DNA of 64,000 bases, from assembly GCA_021803035.1 (NCBI GenBank), contig JAJZME010000038.1, positions 62,001-126,000 of the forward strand. The letters are read 5' to 3'. Shown here piece by piece: positions 50,627-60,292 of the stretch (positions within the stretch are counted from its first letter, which is position 1; each line of letters starts with the position of its first letter). This stretch comes from Acidobacteriota bacterium. GTDB lineage: Bacteria; Acidobacteriota; Terriglobia; Terriglobales; Acidobacteriaceae. The notes below the pieces were generated by a model. The model was not told the origin of the DNA. It saw only the letters and a list, made by a program, of their open reading frames with translations, and searched no databases. The position numbers were made by a program, and so were the translations under genes.

Positions 50627-52199
50627 GCCGTTCCTTCACGGCGTCAAAGGCCTCAGTATCCGCCGGCTTCAGCACAGGCTCTGGAGCGGCTATCTGTTGT
50701 TCGCGGTGCTCATGGTGCTCGTCGGCTGCCGCGCCCCACAGCGAAGTTCGCATACGCTGGTCTTCCTGATCCAAAGCAGCCCGGCCAATCTCGATCCGCG
50801 CATCGGCACCGACGAAGCTTCAGAGCATATTGACGAGTTGCTCTTCGACGGGCTTGTGGACCGCGGGGCGCACTATCGCTTCACGCCCGCACTGGCCACC
50901 AGTTGGCAACAGCCGAATCCGTTGACGCTGGTCTTCCATCTGCGCGCTGGCGTGCGCTTCAGCAACGGCCGTCCCATGACCGCCCGCGACGTGGTGTGGT
51001 CCATCGATTCCATGCGCAACGGCGCGGTGATCTCGCCCAAGGCCGCGGCCTATAACTCGGTTGCCAGCGTGCAAGCAACGGGGCCGCTGACTGTCGTATT
51101 TCATCTCAGGCACCCTGACAATTTCCTGCTCACCAATCTCTCCACCGGCGCCTTCGGCGTGGTGCCTTACGGCGCCGGCAAAGGCTTCTGGCGGCATCCG
51201 GTGGGCACCGGCCCATTTCGGTTTGTAAGCCAGCGCATCGATCAGGATGTCCTGATCGAGCGCAATCCCTATAGCTGGTCCGTGAAGCCCAAGATTGCGC
51301 GCGTGCGCTTTGCCGTGGTGCCGGACGCCATTACCATGGCGCTGGAACTTGAGAAAGGGTCGGCCGACGTCGAGATCAATTCCCTTCCCATGGATGTGCT
51401 GCCGGTGCTCGTGCGGCGGCCGAATTTGCGTGTGGACGACGCGGCTGGAACCGACGTCCAGTATCTTGCCTTCAATCTGCGCGATCCGCTTCTGAAGCAT
51501 GTGCGCGTGCGCCAGGCCATCGCCTGCGCGATCAACCGCCCGCTGATCATCCGCACGCTGCTGGGCGGCCATGCGCAGCCCGCCGTCAGCCTGTTGCCGC
51601 CCGATCATTGGGCGTGGACGGGCGATGTGCCGCGCTATACCTACGATCCGGCCCGGGCCGACAGGTTGCTCGACGAGGCCGGTTACAAGCGAGGCCCGGA
51701 TGGCATGCGCTTTCACCTGACCATGACGACCAGCAACGATGAGGAGACGCGCCTGCTGGCCGCCGTTTTCCAGCAGCAGTTGGCAAAGGTAGGCATCGCG
51801 CTCAGCATACGCAGCTACGAATTCGCCACTTTCTACTCCGACGTCACCCACGGCGCATTCCAGATGTATTCGCTCAAGTGGGTCGGCGGCAACGAGCAGC
51901 CGGATATCTTCAGCTACGTGTTTTCGACCGCCAGTTTTCCGCCCGACGGCGCAAATCGCAGCTACTACTCGAATCCGCACCTCGATGCGCTGCTCACCGA
52001 TGCGGCCCAAAGCGAAAGCATGGCGCGCCGTCGCACCGACTACGTCCAGGTGCAGCAGATTCTGGCGCGCGACCTGCCCTCCATTAATCTCTGGTACCGG
52101 AATACGGTTGTCGTGTACAACCGGAGGTTAACTCACGTGGTTCCTTCGCCCTCCGGAAGCTACCGGTTTCTTGAGACGGCGCAGTTCGCCGGCAATTGA
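50619..52199 (+). CDS. Oligopeptide-binding lipoprotein, ABC transporter family 5
   Basis: A 526-residue extracytoplasmic solute-binding protein. The leader has two basic stretches and a lipobox (LMVLVGCRAP, C37). Family-5 features are SSPANLDPRIGTDEASEHID, FHLRAGVRFSNGRPMTARDVVWSID, a GTGPFRF segment and VRQAIACAINRP. Such proteins bind peptides, opines or nickel. Its overlap with anmK suggests it binds murein peptides, as MppA does, although no permease genes are adjacent. Ligand inferred from context. Confidence 0.85.
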   Translation: MRRPFLHGVKGLSIRRLQHRLWSGYLLFAVLMVLVGCRAPQRSSHTLVFLIQSSPANLDPRIGTDEASEHIDELLFDGLVDRGAHYRFTPALATSWQQPNPLTLVFHLRAGVRFSNGRPMTARDVVWSIDSMRNGAVISPKAAAYNSVASVQATGPLTVVFHLRHPDNFLLTNLSTGAFGVVPYGAGKGFWRHPVGTGPFRFVSQRIDQDVLIERNPYSWSVKPKIARVRFAVVPDAITMALELEKGSADVEINSLPMDVLPVLVRRPNLRVDDAAGTDVQYLAFNLRDPLLKHVRVRQAIACAINRPLIIRTLLGGHAQPAVSLLPPDHWAWTGDVPRYTYDPARADRLLDEAGYKRGPDGMRFHLTMTTSNDEETRLLAAVFQQQLAKVGIALSIRSYEFATFYSDVTHGAFQMYSLKWVGGNEQPDIFSYVFSTASFPPDGANRSYYSNPHLDALLTDAAQSESMARRRTDYVQVQQILARDLPSINLWYRNTVVVYNRRLTHVVPSPSGSYRFLETAQFAGN

Positions 52200-52313
52200 C
52201 CCCAGCGACTGAATTGCCCGCCCGTTTTCAGGCTGCAGGCCCGTCGAAGAAAGCCTTTTCCCAGGCTGTGTTTGTGCCGCGTCCCCTGCGGCTATGTCTA
52301 TTGCCGTGTGAAT

Positions 52314-52330
52314 CTTAAGGGCAGCTTAAG
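52314..52330 (+). promoter_or_regulatory. CTTAAG-N5-CTTAAG direct repeat, OmpR/PmrA-type box
   Basis: CTTAAG-GGCAG-CTTAAG is a perfect 11-bp-period direct repeat, matching the known PmrA/QseB-type box for OmpR-family regulators. It lies about 124 bp before the DUF5666 gene. A -10-like TTCAATAA sequence begins about 17 bp after the second half-site, so the box would cover the -35 region, as expected for an activator. No OmpR-type regulator gene is in the window. Confidence 0.6.
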
Positions 52331-52453
52331 GCAGCGGCGCGCAGAGTTCAATAAAGCTTCAACCTTTTGGCGCAGTGACTCGTCTACACCCATAGCGATA
52401 AGATTTCAGCTTTGGATATTATGGCCATTTTCAGGCAGCGGAGAATCGGGAAC

Positions 52454-53665
52454 ATGAAGAGGATAACGGAGACTGGCACTCGAGCATGGATGGCGCGGTT
52501 GGCGCTTATGGCAGCCCTGCTGCTGGTTACACCGGCGATCTTTGCGCAAGCCCCTGCGCGTTTTCTGGGCACAATTACCGCCATCAGCGGCAACACCGTA
52601 ACAGTAAAGACGGCCACAGGCACGGTGCACGAGTTTGAAGTGCCTCCCTCCATACCGATCCAGCGCATCGAGCCTGGACAGACCAATTTGAGCAATGCAG
52701 TCCGCATTTCGCTCAGTGATCTGGATGTGGGCGACCGGCTGCTGGTCCTGTTGAACGGCAGTTCCAGGGGAACGATGCCCCAGGCCGCGGAGATTATCGC
52801 CATCAAGCACGCGGCTCTTCTCCAGAAGCAGGAAGCTGAGACCGAGGCGTGGCGCCAAGGAGTGGGCGGCCTGGTAAAAAGCGTTGACCCCGCAACCGGC
52901 ACAATCATGGTGAACGCCGGAGGGGGCTTAAACACCAAAATGGTTACGGTGAAGACCACCTCCGCGACCATCCTCAAGCGCTATGCGCCGGCCAGTGTGA
53001 GTTATGCCGATGCTCAGCCAGCGCCCATTACGGCGATTCATCCCGGCGACGAGCTGATGGCGCGGGGAACCAAGAATGCCGACGGCACGGAATTGACAGC
53101 TCAGGAAGTGGTTTCGGGCAGTTTCCGCAATATCTCCGGCCTCATTACGTCGGTCGATACGGCGAACTCAACGATAGTGGTCAAAGACCTCCTTACCAAG
53201 AAACCTGTGGCCGTTCTGATTACGCCAAATGCGCAGATGCGGCAGTTGCCTGAGCAGATGGCGCAGTTTCTGGCCTTTCGCCTGCGGGGCGAGGCCGTTG
53301 CCGCGCGATATGGCGGCGGAGCGAAGCATGGCGAGTACAAGCGCCCTGAAAATGGCCACGGAATGCCGGGCGCGGGCCCGGCAGAAGGCGAACGCGCCCA
53401 GATGAATCCGCAGCAGGTTCTCGATCGCGCGCCTTCCATCAAGTTCAACGATCTGCATAAGGGCGAAGCCGTGATGCTCGTGGCGACTCCGGGCTCATCC
53501 GAGGTCACGGCGATCACGCTTATCGCCGGGGTAAAGCCCCTGCTTCAAGCGCCTGCCAGCCAGGATCTGCTCAGCAGTTGGAGCATGAGCAGCGGCGGCG
53601 CTGCCGCCGAGAGCGGCGGCATGGGCGGCGGCGAAGCTGCCGGCGGTGGCGCCGGGCCCCAGTAG
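52454..53665 (+). CDS. Exported DUF5666-type protein with Gly-rich tail
   Basis: A 403-residue exported protein; the signal peptide ends near IFAQAP. It contains repeated small beta-barrel (OB-like, DUF5666) units (FLGTITAISGNTVTVKTATG, GGLVKSVDPATGTIMV, SGLITSVDTANSTIVV), each with a 'VxVGD/xxPGD' turn. The C-terminus is Ser/Gly-rich (ESGGMGGGEAAGGGAG). Function is unknown. Start 52454 (MKRITE) is chosen because it begins the signal peptide; ATG 52412 is possible. The Oar-like receptor gene begins 41 bp later on the same strand. Confidence 0.75.
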   Translation: MKRITETGTRAWMARLALMAALLLVTPAIFAQAPARFLGTITAISGNTVTVKTATGTVHEFEVPPSIPIQRIEPGQTNLSNAVRISLSDLDVGDRLLVLLNGSSRGTMPQAAEIIAIKHAALLQKQEAETEAWRQGVGGLVKSVDPATGTIMVNAGGGLNTKMVTVKTTSATILKRYAPASVSYADAQPAPITAIHPGDELMARGTKNADGTELTAQEVVSGSFRNISGLITSVDTANSTIVVKDLLTKKPVAVLITPNAQMRQLPEQMAQFLAFRLRGEAVAARYGGGAKHGEYKRPENGHGMPGAGPAEGERAQMNPQQVLDRAPSIKFNDLHKGEAVMLVATPGSSEVTAITLIAGVKPLLQAPASQDLLSSWSMSSGGAAAESGGMGGGEAAGGGAGPQ

Positions 53666-53706
53666 ACCTACCGGTTTTTTCCCACAAAAGAAAGTGTGAG
53701 GGTGAA

Positions 53707-56688
53707 GTGTATCCAAAACTGCAAGGATTGCTGTGTCTTTTTGGGGTTTTTGTGCTCGGCTTTGCCACGGTGGCCGTACGGGCGCAGTCGGGAGCGCCAA
53801 ATCAGCCTCCTCGCGCTTCAGTGCGCGGGCATGTTTCCGATCCGACCGGCGCTCGCATCCCGGGGGCTGAAATCACGATAACCAATGCCATGGGGGTTCC
53901 GGTTAAAACCACCACCTCCAACGCAACCGGAGACTATTCGGTCACCGGCCTGGCGCCGGGCAGCTACATCGTGGAAGCAACGATGCGGGAATTCAGTCTC
54001 TTTACTTCGCCTACCTTCCAGCTTGAAGCCGGACAGTCGCGGCGCGTCGACATCTCGATGGCGCTGGCCGTGGCGCAGCAGCAGGTGCAGGTGTCGAGCG
54101 AAGGCGGGCCTACGGTAAGCACGCAGGCAGGAGCCAATACCAATGCCATCGTGCTTAAGGGCAACGATCTGAAAGGGCTCTCCGACGATCCCGACGAGTT
54201 GTCCAATGAGTTGCAGGCGCTCGCCGGTCCCGCGGCGGGGCCCAACGGCGGGCAGATTTACATCGACGGATTCACCGGCGGCCAGTTGCCCCCCAAGTCA
54301 GCAATCCGCGAAATCATCATCAACCAGAATCCTTTTTCCGCGCAGTACGGCCACCTGGGATACGGACGCATCGAGATCCTCACCAAGCCCGGCTCGGATA
54401 CCTTCCACGGCCGCGTCTTTGCCATGGGAAATGACAACGCATTCAACACCGGCAATCCCTTTACCAGCAATCTTCCGTCCTATCACAGCTACATGATGAA
54501 TGGAACGGTGAGCGGTCCTCTATCGAAGTGGGCGTCGTATTTCTTCAGCGTGCAGGAGCGCAGTTTCCAGAACGACAGTGTGTATTCGATCCCGGGAGGG
54601 CCTGTTTTCGATGCCGCGACGAACACCTATTCGCCAAGCTCCAGCCCCCTATCCGGATCGGTCTTTAGTCCTTCCAGGTACACGGGGATTTCACCGCGCG
54701 TCGATCTGCAACTGGGCCAGAACAACACGCTGACGTTGCGCTACCGCTACTTCCGCATGAACCGCTCAAACACTTTAGGCGGCTCCACATCCCTGCCGAC
54801 GCTGGCCACCTCCGCGGATTCGACCGAGAATACCTTCCAGATCGACGACACGCAAATTGTCAGCGATCACCTTGTAAACGAAACGCGCGCCGAATACCGG
54901 GTTGGAATCTCGTCGGGACAACCGGTGAGCACAGAGCCGACCATTAATGTTCAGGGCGTTTTCAACGGCGGCGGCAGCAGCAGCCAATACTCCAACAATC
55001 GCTCGACTCACCTCGAACTGCAGAACTTCACCACGCTTTCCGTAGGCTCCAACGCCATCAAGTTCGGCACGTGGATGCGCGACAATTTGGAGTCAAACTC
55101 TTCCAATAGCGGCTACAACGGCAGCTTTACGTTCCCCTCGATTACAGCCTTCATCGACACCTGGAACGGCGTTGCGCAAGGTCTCAGCTTTCAGCAGATT
55201 GCCGCTGCGTGCCCGCCGGATCAAAAGGGCGGCTGCCTGCCGATCAAGTTGAGTTACACAACCGGTCCCACCAGCTTCAAGGCCAATATCTACGATGTCG
55301 CCCTCTTTTATCAGGACGACTGGACGGTGAACCGGTTCCTTACGCTCTCCGGAGGCTTGCGCTGGGAGTCGCAAAACCACATTCCCGACCACTCTGACTG
55401 GGCGCCCCGTTTCGCTTTTGCGTATGCCCTGGATGGACATCAGAAAGGGGCCACGCCGAAAACTGTATTGCGGGGCGGATTTGGATTCTTTTACAGCCGC
55501 TTTGGGGTGGGTGACCTGATGGACCTCGAGCGCTTTAACGGCAAAGCCCACAGCCAGACCCACACGGTGATTGAAAACCCAACCTGCTTCTCCGGCACCA
55601 GCCTCAGTTCCATTCAGGGAGGCCTGGCATCCTGCGGAGTTGGAACACAATCCGAGCCGCAGATCGACACGCTTTATCACCACTATCGCTCGCCTTACAC
55701 TGAGATGCTGAGCTTCAGCCTGGAGCGCCAGGTGACGAAAACCATGACGCTGACCTTCACCTACTTACACTCATACGGCCTCCACCAGATGGCAACCATC
55801 AACGCGAATGCCTTCCTGCCCGGAACCTATCAGTACGGGAGCGATACTCTCACCGGTGTGCGTCCCAATCCAGCGCTGGGTATTGTGGATGAGTTTTTTC
55901 CCGAGGCGGTCTACAAAGAAAACCAGATCATTGTGAACATTAACGCGCGAGTTTCCCGCAACTTCAGCGTCATGGGCTTCTACAACGCCAGTTGGGCAAA
56001 TGCCGACACGGGTACGGCGGAAAACTCCTACAACCTGATGGACAGTTATGGCCGCGCCAGCTTTGTCCGCCCGCAATGGCTGTTTCTTATGGGAAATTAC
56101 AACGGCCCCGGGGGCGTGTCATTCTATCCCTTTATCGTTGCCCAGGCAGGCGGTCCCTATAACCTCACCACTCCTTTTGACCTGACCGGCGATAACTTCT
56201 TCAATGACCGCCCGTCTTATGCCAGCCCCTCTTCGAATCCGGCAGACGTAGTCGACACCAGCTTCGGCGCGCTCGACACCGTTCCTCAGCCCGGCGAAAC
56301 GCTGGTCCCCTACAACGCCGGCACCAGTCCATCCGCGATAGCCGTGAACCTCCGCGTTAGCCGGTCATTCGGCATCGGGCCGAAGATCGAGGGGCCTGGC
56401 GGCCCGCATCCCGGAGGCGGAGGCTTCCATGGGCACGGCAGGTTCCGCGGCTTCGGCGGCCCTTATGGCGGCCGCGGAGGAATGCGCGCTGCCGCAGGCA
56501 CCGGCCGCAAGTATTCCCTCACCTTCAGCGCCCAGGCATTGAACCTGTTCAACGACATCAACTACGGCACGCCGGTGGCAACCGTCACCGCGCAAAACTT
56601 CGGCCAATCCACCAGCCTCGCTGGCGGCATGTTCTCCTCCGGCTCGGCGTCGCGGCGCATCTTCTTTCAAACCGCCTTCCAGTTCTGA
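53707..56688 (+). CDS. Oar-like TonB-dependent-type outer-membrane receptor
   Basis: A 993-residue outer-membrane protein. GTG 53707 follows GAGGG and starts a signal peptide (LLCLFGVFVLGFATVAVRAQ). An N-terminal carboxypeptidase-regulatory-like domain follows (ASVRGHVSDPTGARIPGAEI … TGDYSVTGLAPGSYIVEA), then a plug (GGQIYIDGFTGGQLPPKSAI, GYGRIEILTKPGSDTFHG) and a beta-barrel ending in a Phe (FFQTAFQF), as outer-membrane insertion requires. No TonB box is obvious. A Gly/His/Arg-rich insert lies near the C-terminus (56391-56482). A strong terminator follows. The substrate is unknown. Confidence 0.9.
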   Translation: MYPKLQGLLCLFGVFVLGFATVAVRAQSGAPNQPPRASVRGHVSDPTGARIPGAEITITNAMGVPVKTTTSNATGDYSVTGLAPGSYIVEATMREFSLFTSPTFQLEAGQSRRVDISMALAVAQQQVQVSSEGGPTVSTQAGANTNAIVLKGNDLKGLSDDPDELSNELQALAGPAAGPNGGQIYIDGFTGGQLPPKSAIREIIINQNPFSAQYGHLGYGRIEILTKPGSDTFHGRVFAMGNDNAFNTGNPFTSNLPSYHSYMMNGTVSGPLSKWASYFFSVQERSFQNDSVYSIPGGPVFDAATNTYSPSSSPLSGSVFSPSRYTGISPRVDLQLGQNNTLTLRYRYFRMNRSNTLGGSTSLPTLATSADSTENTFQIDDTQIVSDHLVNETRAEYRVGISSGQPVSTEPTINVQGVFNGGGSSSQYSNNRSTHLELQNFTTLSVGSNAIKFGTWMRDNLESNSSNSGYNGSFTFPSITAFIDTWNGVAQGLSFQQIAAACPPDQKGGCLPIKLSYTTGPTSFKANIYDVALFYQDDWTVNRFLTLSGGLRWESQNHIPDHSDWAPRFAFAYALDGHQKGATPKTVLRGGFGFFYSRFGVGDLMDLERFNGKAHSQTHTVIENPTCFSGTSLSSIQGGLASCGVGTQSEPQIDTLYHHYRSPYTEMLSFSLERQVTKTMTLTFTYLHSYGLHQMATINANAFLPGTYQYGSDTLTGVRPNPALGIVDEFFPEAVYKENQIIVNINARVSRNFSVMGFYNASWANADTGTAENSYNLMDSYGRASFVRPQWLFLMGNYNGPGGVSFYPFIVAQAGGPYNLTTPFDLTGDNFFNDRPSYASPSSNPADVVDTSFGALDTVPQPGETLVPYNAGTSPSAIAVNLRVSRSFGIGPKIEGPGGPHPGGGGFHGHGRFRGFGGPYGGRGGMRAAAGTGRKYSLTFSAQALNLFNDINYGTPVATVTAQNFGQSTSLAGGMFSSGSASRRIFFQTAFQF

Positions 56689-56712
56689 CGGTTTGCTCAC
56701 TGCCTGAGTAGC

Positions 56713-56744
56713 GGCCGGGGCGTAATGCCCCGGCCCTTCTTTTC
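56713..56744 (+). terminator. Intrinsic terminator after the Oar-like receptor
   Basis: GGCCGGGGC pairs with GCCCCGGCC around GTAAT, followed by CTTCTTTT. It lies 25 bp after the stop codon at 56688. This is the clearest Rho-independent terminator in the window. Confidence 0.9.
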
Positions 56745-56758
56745 GCTCCCCGGTAGCT

Positions 56759-58159
56759 TCAGATCTTCATTCCCTCGACAAATGACTCACGCTCAAGGCC
56801 GGGCTCCTCTGCATTCTGCGGGTGGCTTTCGATGCCGGTTTCAGTACGCGCAACTCCAGCCGCAGCCAGAAGGCAAATGATGGGCATGATCGGCAACCGA
56901 TAGCGCCCCACCGCCTGCGCACCCCCCGAAACCGCGAGGAAGTAAAGAGCCACGCCGCACAGCAGCCAAAGTTGCGCGCCGCGAAAACCGGTTCGCACAG
57001 CGCCCCGCACGGCAAGCAGATAGAACAGAAGAACCGTCGCCTCAAGCATGGCCATAAGAGCGGCGATAGCGGGATGCGTATGGGCAAGGTAAAGAGCCGA
57101 CCGCAGCGGCCCGCGTGCGATCACGCGGCTGGGCCAATCACGCGGCCACACGCCAAGCATCCGCAGCAGATCGGCTGCACAGGGCGTCAGCGCGGCAACG
57201 GCCGCGCCCTCCACTTGCATGCCGAGTGCAACGCCCGGGTAGGCGCGCAGAATGCTTACGGCCTGCGCGGTCATAAAGGCTGCACGGCGGCTCTGGCTCC
57301 AACCGGCCTGCCGGGGATGATGGGCCAGGTACGAGGCCTCGTCGGGATAGCCGAAACTGCTCTGCACCTGCACGAAGGGGCGTCGCGTCGCGCGGGCATA
57401 GACGCCGGCCGCTTCATAGAAGTACAGATTGCGGGACACGATCGTCGAAAATCCACCAAAGCCGGTCTCAAGCCGGTTACGCACCTGCCACGCAGCCAGC
57501 CACGGCAACGCCCCGGCCAGCAGCACCGCAGGAGCCTTCCAGCGCAGACCGGGAATGCGAATGCAGGCGGCGAAGAGGCCCAGCGCAAGCGCAAACCCAA
57601 GATAGTAGCTGACGGGGCGCACCAGGGTAGCCACGCCCAGCCACGCGCCGGAAACGGCAAGCACCCGCAGGCGCCCGTCGCGCAGGAAAACAGCCAACCG
57701 CTCCAGGCTAAGCAACAGCAGCGCAAGGAAGAGCGTTTCCGGCAGCAGGCGCACCGAATAGATGGTGGAAACCGGTTCCAAAGCGAAGATCCAGGCTGCA
57801 ATCAGTGCGATGCGTTCATCGTCAAAGACCGCCCGAGCCAATCTCGCCACAAGAACAACAGTGAGGGCGGAGATCACAACCTGAACCAGCGCGGCAAAGG
57901 CCGTACCCGGCAGGCTGGCCAGCGCAAGAAACAGAGGATAGCCGGGGGTGCGGTTGATCTCCGGCAGCGCGCCCGTGGCAAAGCGCCCATGGATGAGCAG
58001 ATTGCGGCCCGGAGCCAGGTAGCTGGCGGTGTCGCCGCTGGCAATCACCGATCTTCCGGTACGGAGGACTGCGGCCGCAAGCAGCGTCAGGCGAAGGGCG
58101 GCTGCCGCGGCCACCGGAGGAATGAGGCGCGCGGCCCATTGTGCGCGGCGGATCTTCAT
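56759..58159 (-). CDS. Integral membrane glycosyltransferase, family 39-like
   Basis: A 466-residue protein with about ten to twelve membrane helices and the layout of the ArnT/PMT (GT39) group: an early periplasmic loop with SGDTASYLAPGRNLLIHGRF and TPGYPLFLAL, then LRPVSYY and a C-terminal GRYRLPIMP motif. These enzymes move a sugar from a polyprenyl-phosphate donor onto a periplasmic acceptor. Start 58159 overlaps the upstream GT4 stop by 4 nt (ATGA), so the pair is coupled and may serve one surface glycan. Confidence 0.82.
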   Translation of the reverse strand: MKIRRAQWAARLIPPVAAAAALRLTLLAAAVLRTGRSVIASGDTASYLAPGRNLLIHGRFATGALPEINRTPGYPLFLALASLPGTAFAALVQVVISALTVVLVARLARAVFDDERIALIAAWIFALEPVSTIYSVRLLPETLFLALLLLSLERLAVFLRDGRLRVLAVSGAWLGVATLVRPVSYYLGFALALGLFAACIRIPGLRWKAPAVLLAGALPWLAAWQVRNRLETGFGGFSTIVSRNLYFYEAAGVYARATRRPFVQVQSSFGYPDEASYLAHHPRQAGWSQSRRAAFMTAQAVSILRAYPGVALGMQVEGAAVAALTPCAADLLRMLGVWPRDWPSRVIARGPLRSALYLAHTHPAIAALMAMLEATVLLFYLLAVRGAVRTGFRGAQLWLLCGVALYFLAVSGGAQAVGRYRLPIMPIICLLAAAGVARTETGIESHPQNAEEPGLERESFVEGMKI

Positions 58160-59262
58160 AAGCGGCTCCCCGCGATCTCGCTGTACAGCTTCTCCCATTC
58201 GTCGGCGCGGGAATCCATATCGAAATTCTCCGCAATACGCCGTCGCGCGGCGCGCCCAAGCTCATCGCGAACCTCGGCAGGCTGTCCCATCACGTTCAGC
58301 ATTCCCCGGGCAAGCCCTGCCGCGTCCCTCGATGGGACGATAACACCATCGCCGCCCACCAGCTCGCGCACGCCGCCCACATCGGTGGCCACCACTGGCT
58401 TTTCCATGGCCATCGCTTCAGCCAGAACCAGCGGCATTCCCTCCCAGGCCGAGGCCAGCACGAATCCATCCCCGGCATCGAGCAAGGCAGGCATGTCGCG
58501 GCGCAATCCAAGCAGGCGCACCGCGTTGTTGAGGCCCAGATCGTTAACCAGGCCGGAAATCACATTGGCGTGATTGCCAACAGCCTCCCCGGCAATCCAG
58601 AGCTGGACATCGGGCCTCGCTCTGCGCACCCCGGCCAACGCGCGCAGCAGGTTCGGGTAGTCTTTGGCGGGCACCAGGCGGCCTGCGGTCAACCATACAA
58701 ATCCGGCTGCTGCGCCCATCGCCGCGCGCATGCGCGCGCGGCGTTCCGGATCGGGCGTAAACCCTGAAATGTCAATGGCGTTGGGCAGTGCCACGCACTT
58801 GCGCCCCGGAACGGCCTTCATGTGCACAAAGCGGTTTGCTGCCGCCTGGCTGACGGCCGTGGTGCGGCAAGCAAAAACGTCAGTCAGCCGGTAAGCAGCC
58901 ATGCGCCGTGCGCCCCCCTCATACACGTTGTGAATGGTGGAAACAACCGCCGCGCGCGGAACCTGCGCCTTGAGCAGCCGCGCAAAAAGGTTAGCCTGAA
59001 AGCTGTGTCCGTGAAGCAGATCGGGCCGGAAGGTGCGCAAAAAGCTCCGTGCATGGACCAGATTCGCGGCGAAACTCCACGCCGTCCGGCGCATGTCGAG
59101 GTAATGAACGGGCAGTCCGGTTGGCCACTCCTCCTGCTTGCGCGCAAGCAAGGTGAGAAGGGCCACCGCATGCCCTCGCAGCGCCATGCGTTCAGCAAGA
59201 TTCAGCGCCTGGCGCTCCGCTCCGCCCATGCCGAGCGAGTTAATAACGTAGACGATGCGCAT
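58156..59262 (-). CDS. Family 4 glycosyltransferase
   Basis: A 368-residue GT-B fold enzyme. The N-terminal INSLGMGGAERQALNLAERM and HGHSFQANL, the central LTAGRLVPAKDYPNLLRAL and the C-terminal WEGMPLVLAEAMAMEKPVVATDVGG (E-x7-E nucleotide-sugar motif) fit GT4 retaining transferases. It should act on the cytosolic side. Start 59262 (MRIVYVINS) is the first residue of the fold; the frame is open to 59370. It is the first gene of the pair with the GT39-like protein. The 385-bp gap upstream (to 59648) shows no gene. Confidence 0.9.
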   Translation of the reverse strand: MRIVYVINSLGMGGAERQALNLAERMALRGHAVALLTLLARKQEEWPTGLPVHYLDMRRTAWSFAANLVHARSFLRTFRPDLLHGHSFQANLFARLLKAQVPRAAVVSTIHNVYEGGARRMAAYRLTDVFACRTTAVSQAAANRFVHMKAVPGRKCVALPNAIDISGFTPDPERRARMRAAMGAAAGFVWLTAGRLVPAKDYPNLLRALAGVRRARPDVQLWIAGEAVGNHANVISGLVNDLGLNNAVRLLGLRRDMPALLDAGDGFVLASAWEGMPLVLAEAMAMEKPVVATDVGGVRELVGGDGVIVPSRDAAGLARGMLNVMGQPAEVRDELGRAARRRIAENFDMDSRADEWEKLYSEIAGSRL

Positions 59263-59647
59263 TTTCCAGGACCTGCCGGTCATACGGAAGGAAAATCTGA
59301 ACGCCAGCGCCGGCCCTCCAGCGCGGCCCTTGACCCGCAGAACTTCATGCGGCAACGGCGCGCAAGCCAAAGCACGCTTCTCCAGGCCGCACTCATCGGC
59401 CTTTTCTGTTCAAAAATCTCGCGCTTGTTCCGGTGACACGATGATACAAGGCCGGAGCTGAAATTGGTCCTGCCAGGGTGCGCACCGGCGCAAAATATCG
59501 TGTTTTTCCCTGACAAAGCACATTTATTCCTGTTTCAGACGATCAGGCGACGCATCAAGTCCTTTTGTTTCTATTCGACTCAGTAAATTGAATGAAATCT
59601 TCGCGAAAGGGTGCTTTAGGCGGTACAATCACTGAACGAGGATTCCC

Positions 59648-59956
59648 ATGACGGGAGATATTCAACTGCAATGCAGCGACTGCGGGCGCGAATTTACCTT
59701 CACCGCTGCCGATCAGGCGTTCTTTCAGGAACGCGGTTATTCGACCCCGAAACGTTGCAAAAACTGCAGACAGTCCAGAAAGAACGACCAGGGGGGCTCC
59801 AGCTACCGTTCCGGTTCATCGCAGGGAACACCTGTGATTTGTTCCGGTTGCGGCCAGCCAACAACAGTGCCTTTTGAGCCGCGCGGCGATCGTCCCGTCT
59901 TTTGCCGGGACTGCTACCGAGCACAAAAGAGCACCGGCTCATCACGAGGCCGCTAA
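59648..59956 (+). CDS. Small double zinc-ribbon protein
   Basis: A 102-residue cytosolic protein with four CxxC pairs: C9/C12, C37/C40, C65/C68 and C86/C89. The first half (LQCSDCGREFTFTAADQAFFQERGY … PKRCKNCR) and the second half (VICSGCGQPTTVPFEPRGDRPVFCRDCY) each make one zinc ribbon, joined by a Ser/Gly linker. The family is widespread in environmental bacteria; a nucleic-acid-linked role is often assumed but unproven. GAGG 6 nt before the ATG supports the start. Confidence 0.85.
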   Translation: MTGDIQLQCSDCGREFTFTAADQAFFQERGYSTPKRCKNCRQSRKNDQGGSSYRSGSSQGTPVICSGCGQPTTVPFEPRGDRPVFCRDCYRAQKSTGSSRGR

Positions 59957-60292
59957 AGCGTCTCACAGGGAAAAGCCGTGGCATGAAGCCGTGCTGCGGC
60001 TGCCTTCTCATAAGATGAAACAGGAACCCCCCAAAAATATTGGGCCGGTTTTTTGCTCGTCGTGAGATCGACACTTATTTCCCTCTATTGATTGCGTTCC
60101 CATGGTCCAATGCTCTTCGCGAGCTGGCAGAGGGAGTTGCTGTCTTTATTTCCGCCGCCCATTACACTGGCCACTGTGCTGGGCAGAAATTTTGTGCCCA
60201 CAATCGCCACGTTCAGGCTGTATCCGGAAAGCGCTTGCGCTCGCGGGTTTTCCTTGAAATTCTGGCTGTTAACGCTTCGCGCAGAATCTGGC
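59957..60292. other. Intergenic gap before the alpha/beta hydrolase
   Basis: This 336-bp gap shows no gene. The hydrolase frame is open back to 60092, but that part has no conserved sequence. A short match to the repeat core (CCCCCCAAAAATATT, 60026-60040) is present but too short to count as a copy. Confidence 0.45.

Noticed and set aside
60026..60040. Possible fourth copy of the intergenic repeat
   Set aside because: Only about 15 bp match the C-run and AAAAATATT core; too short to be a copy.
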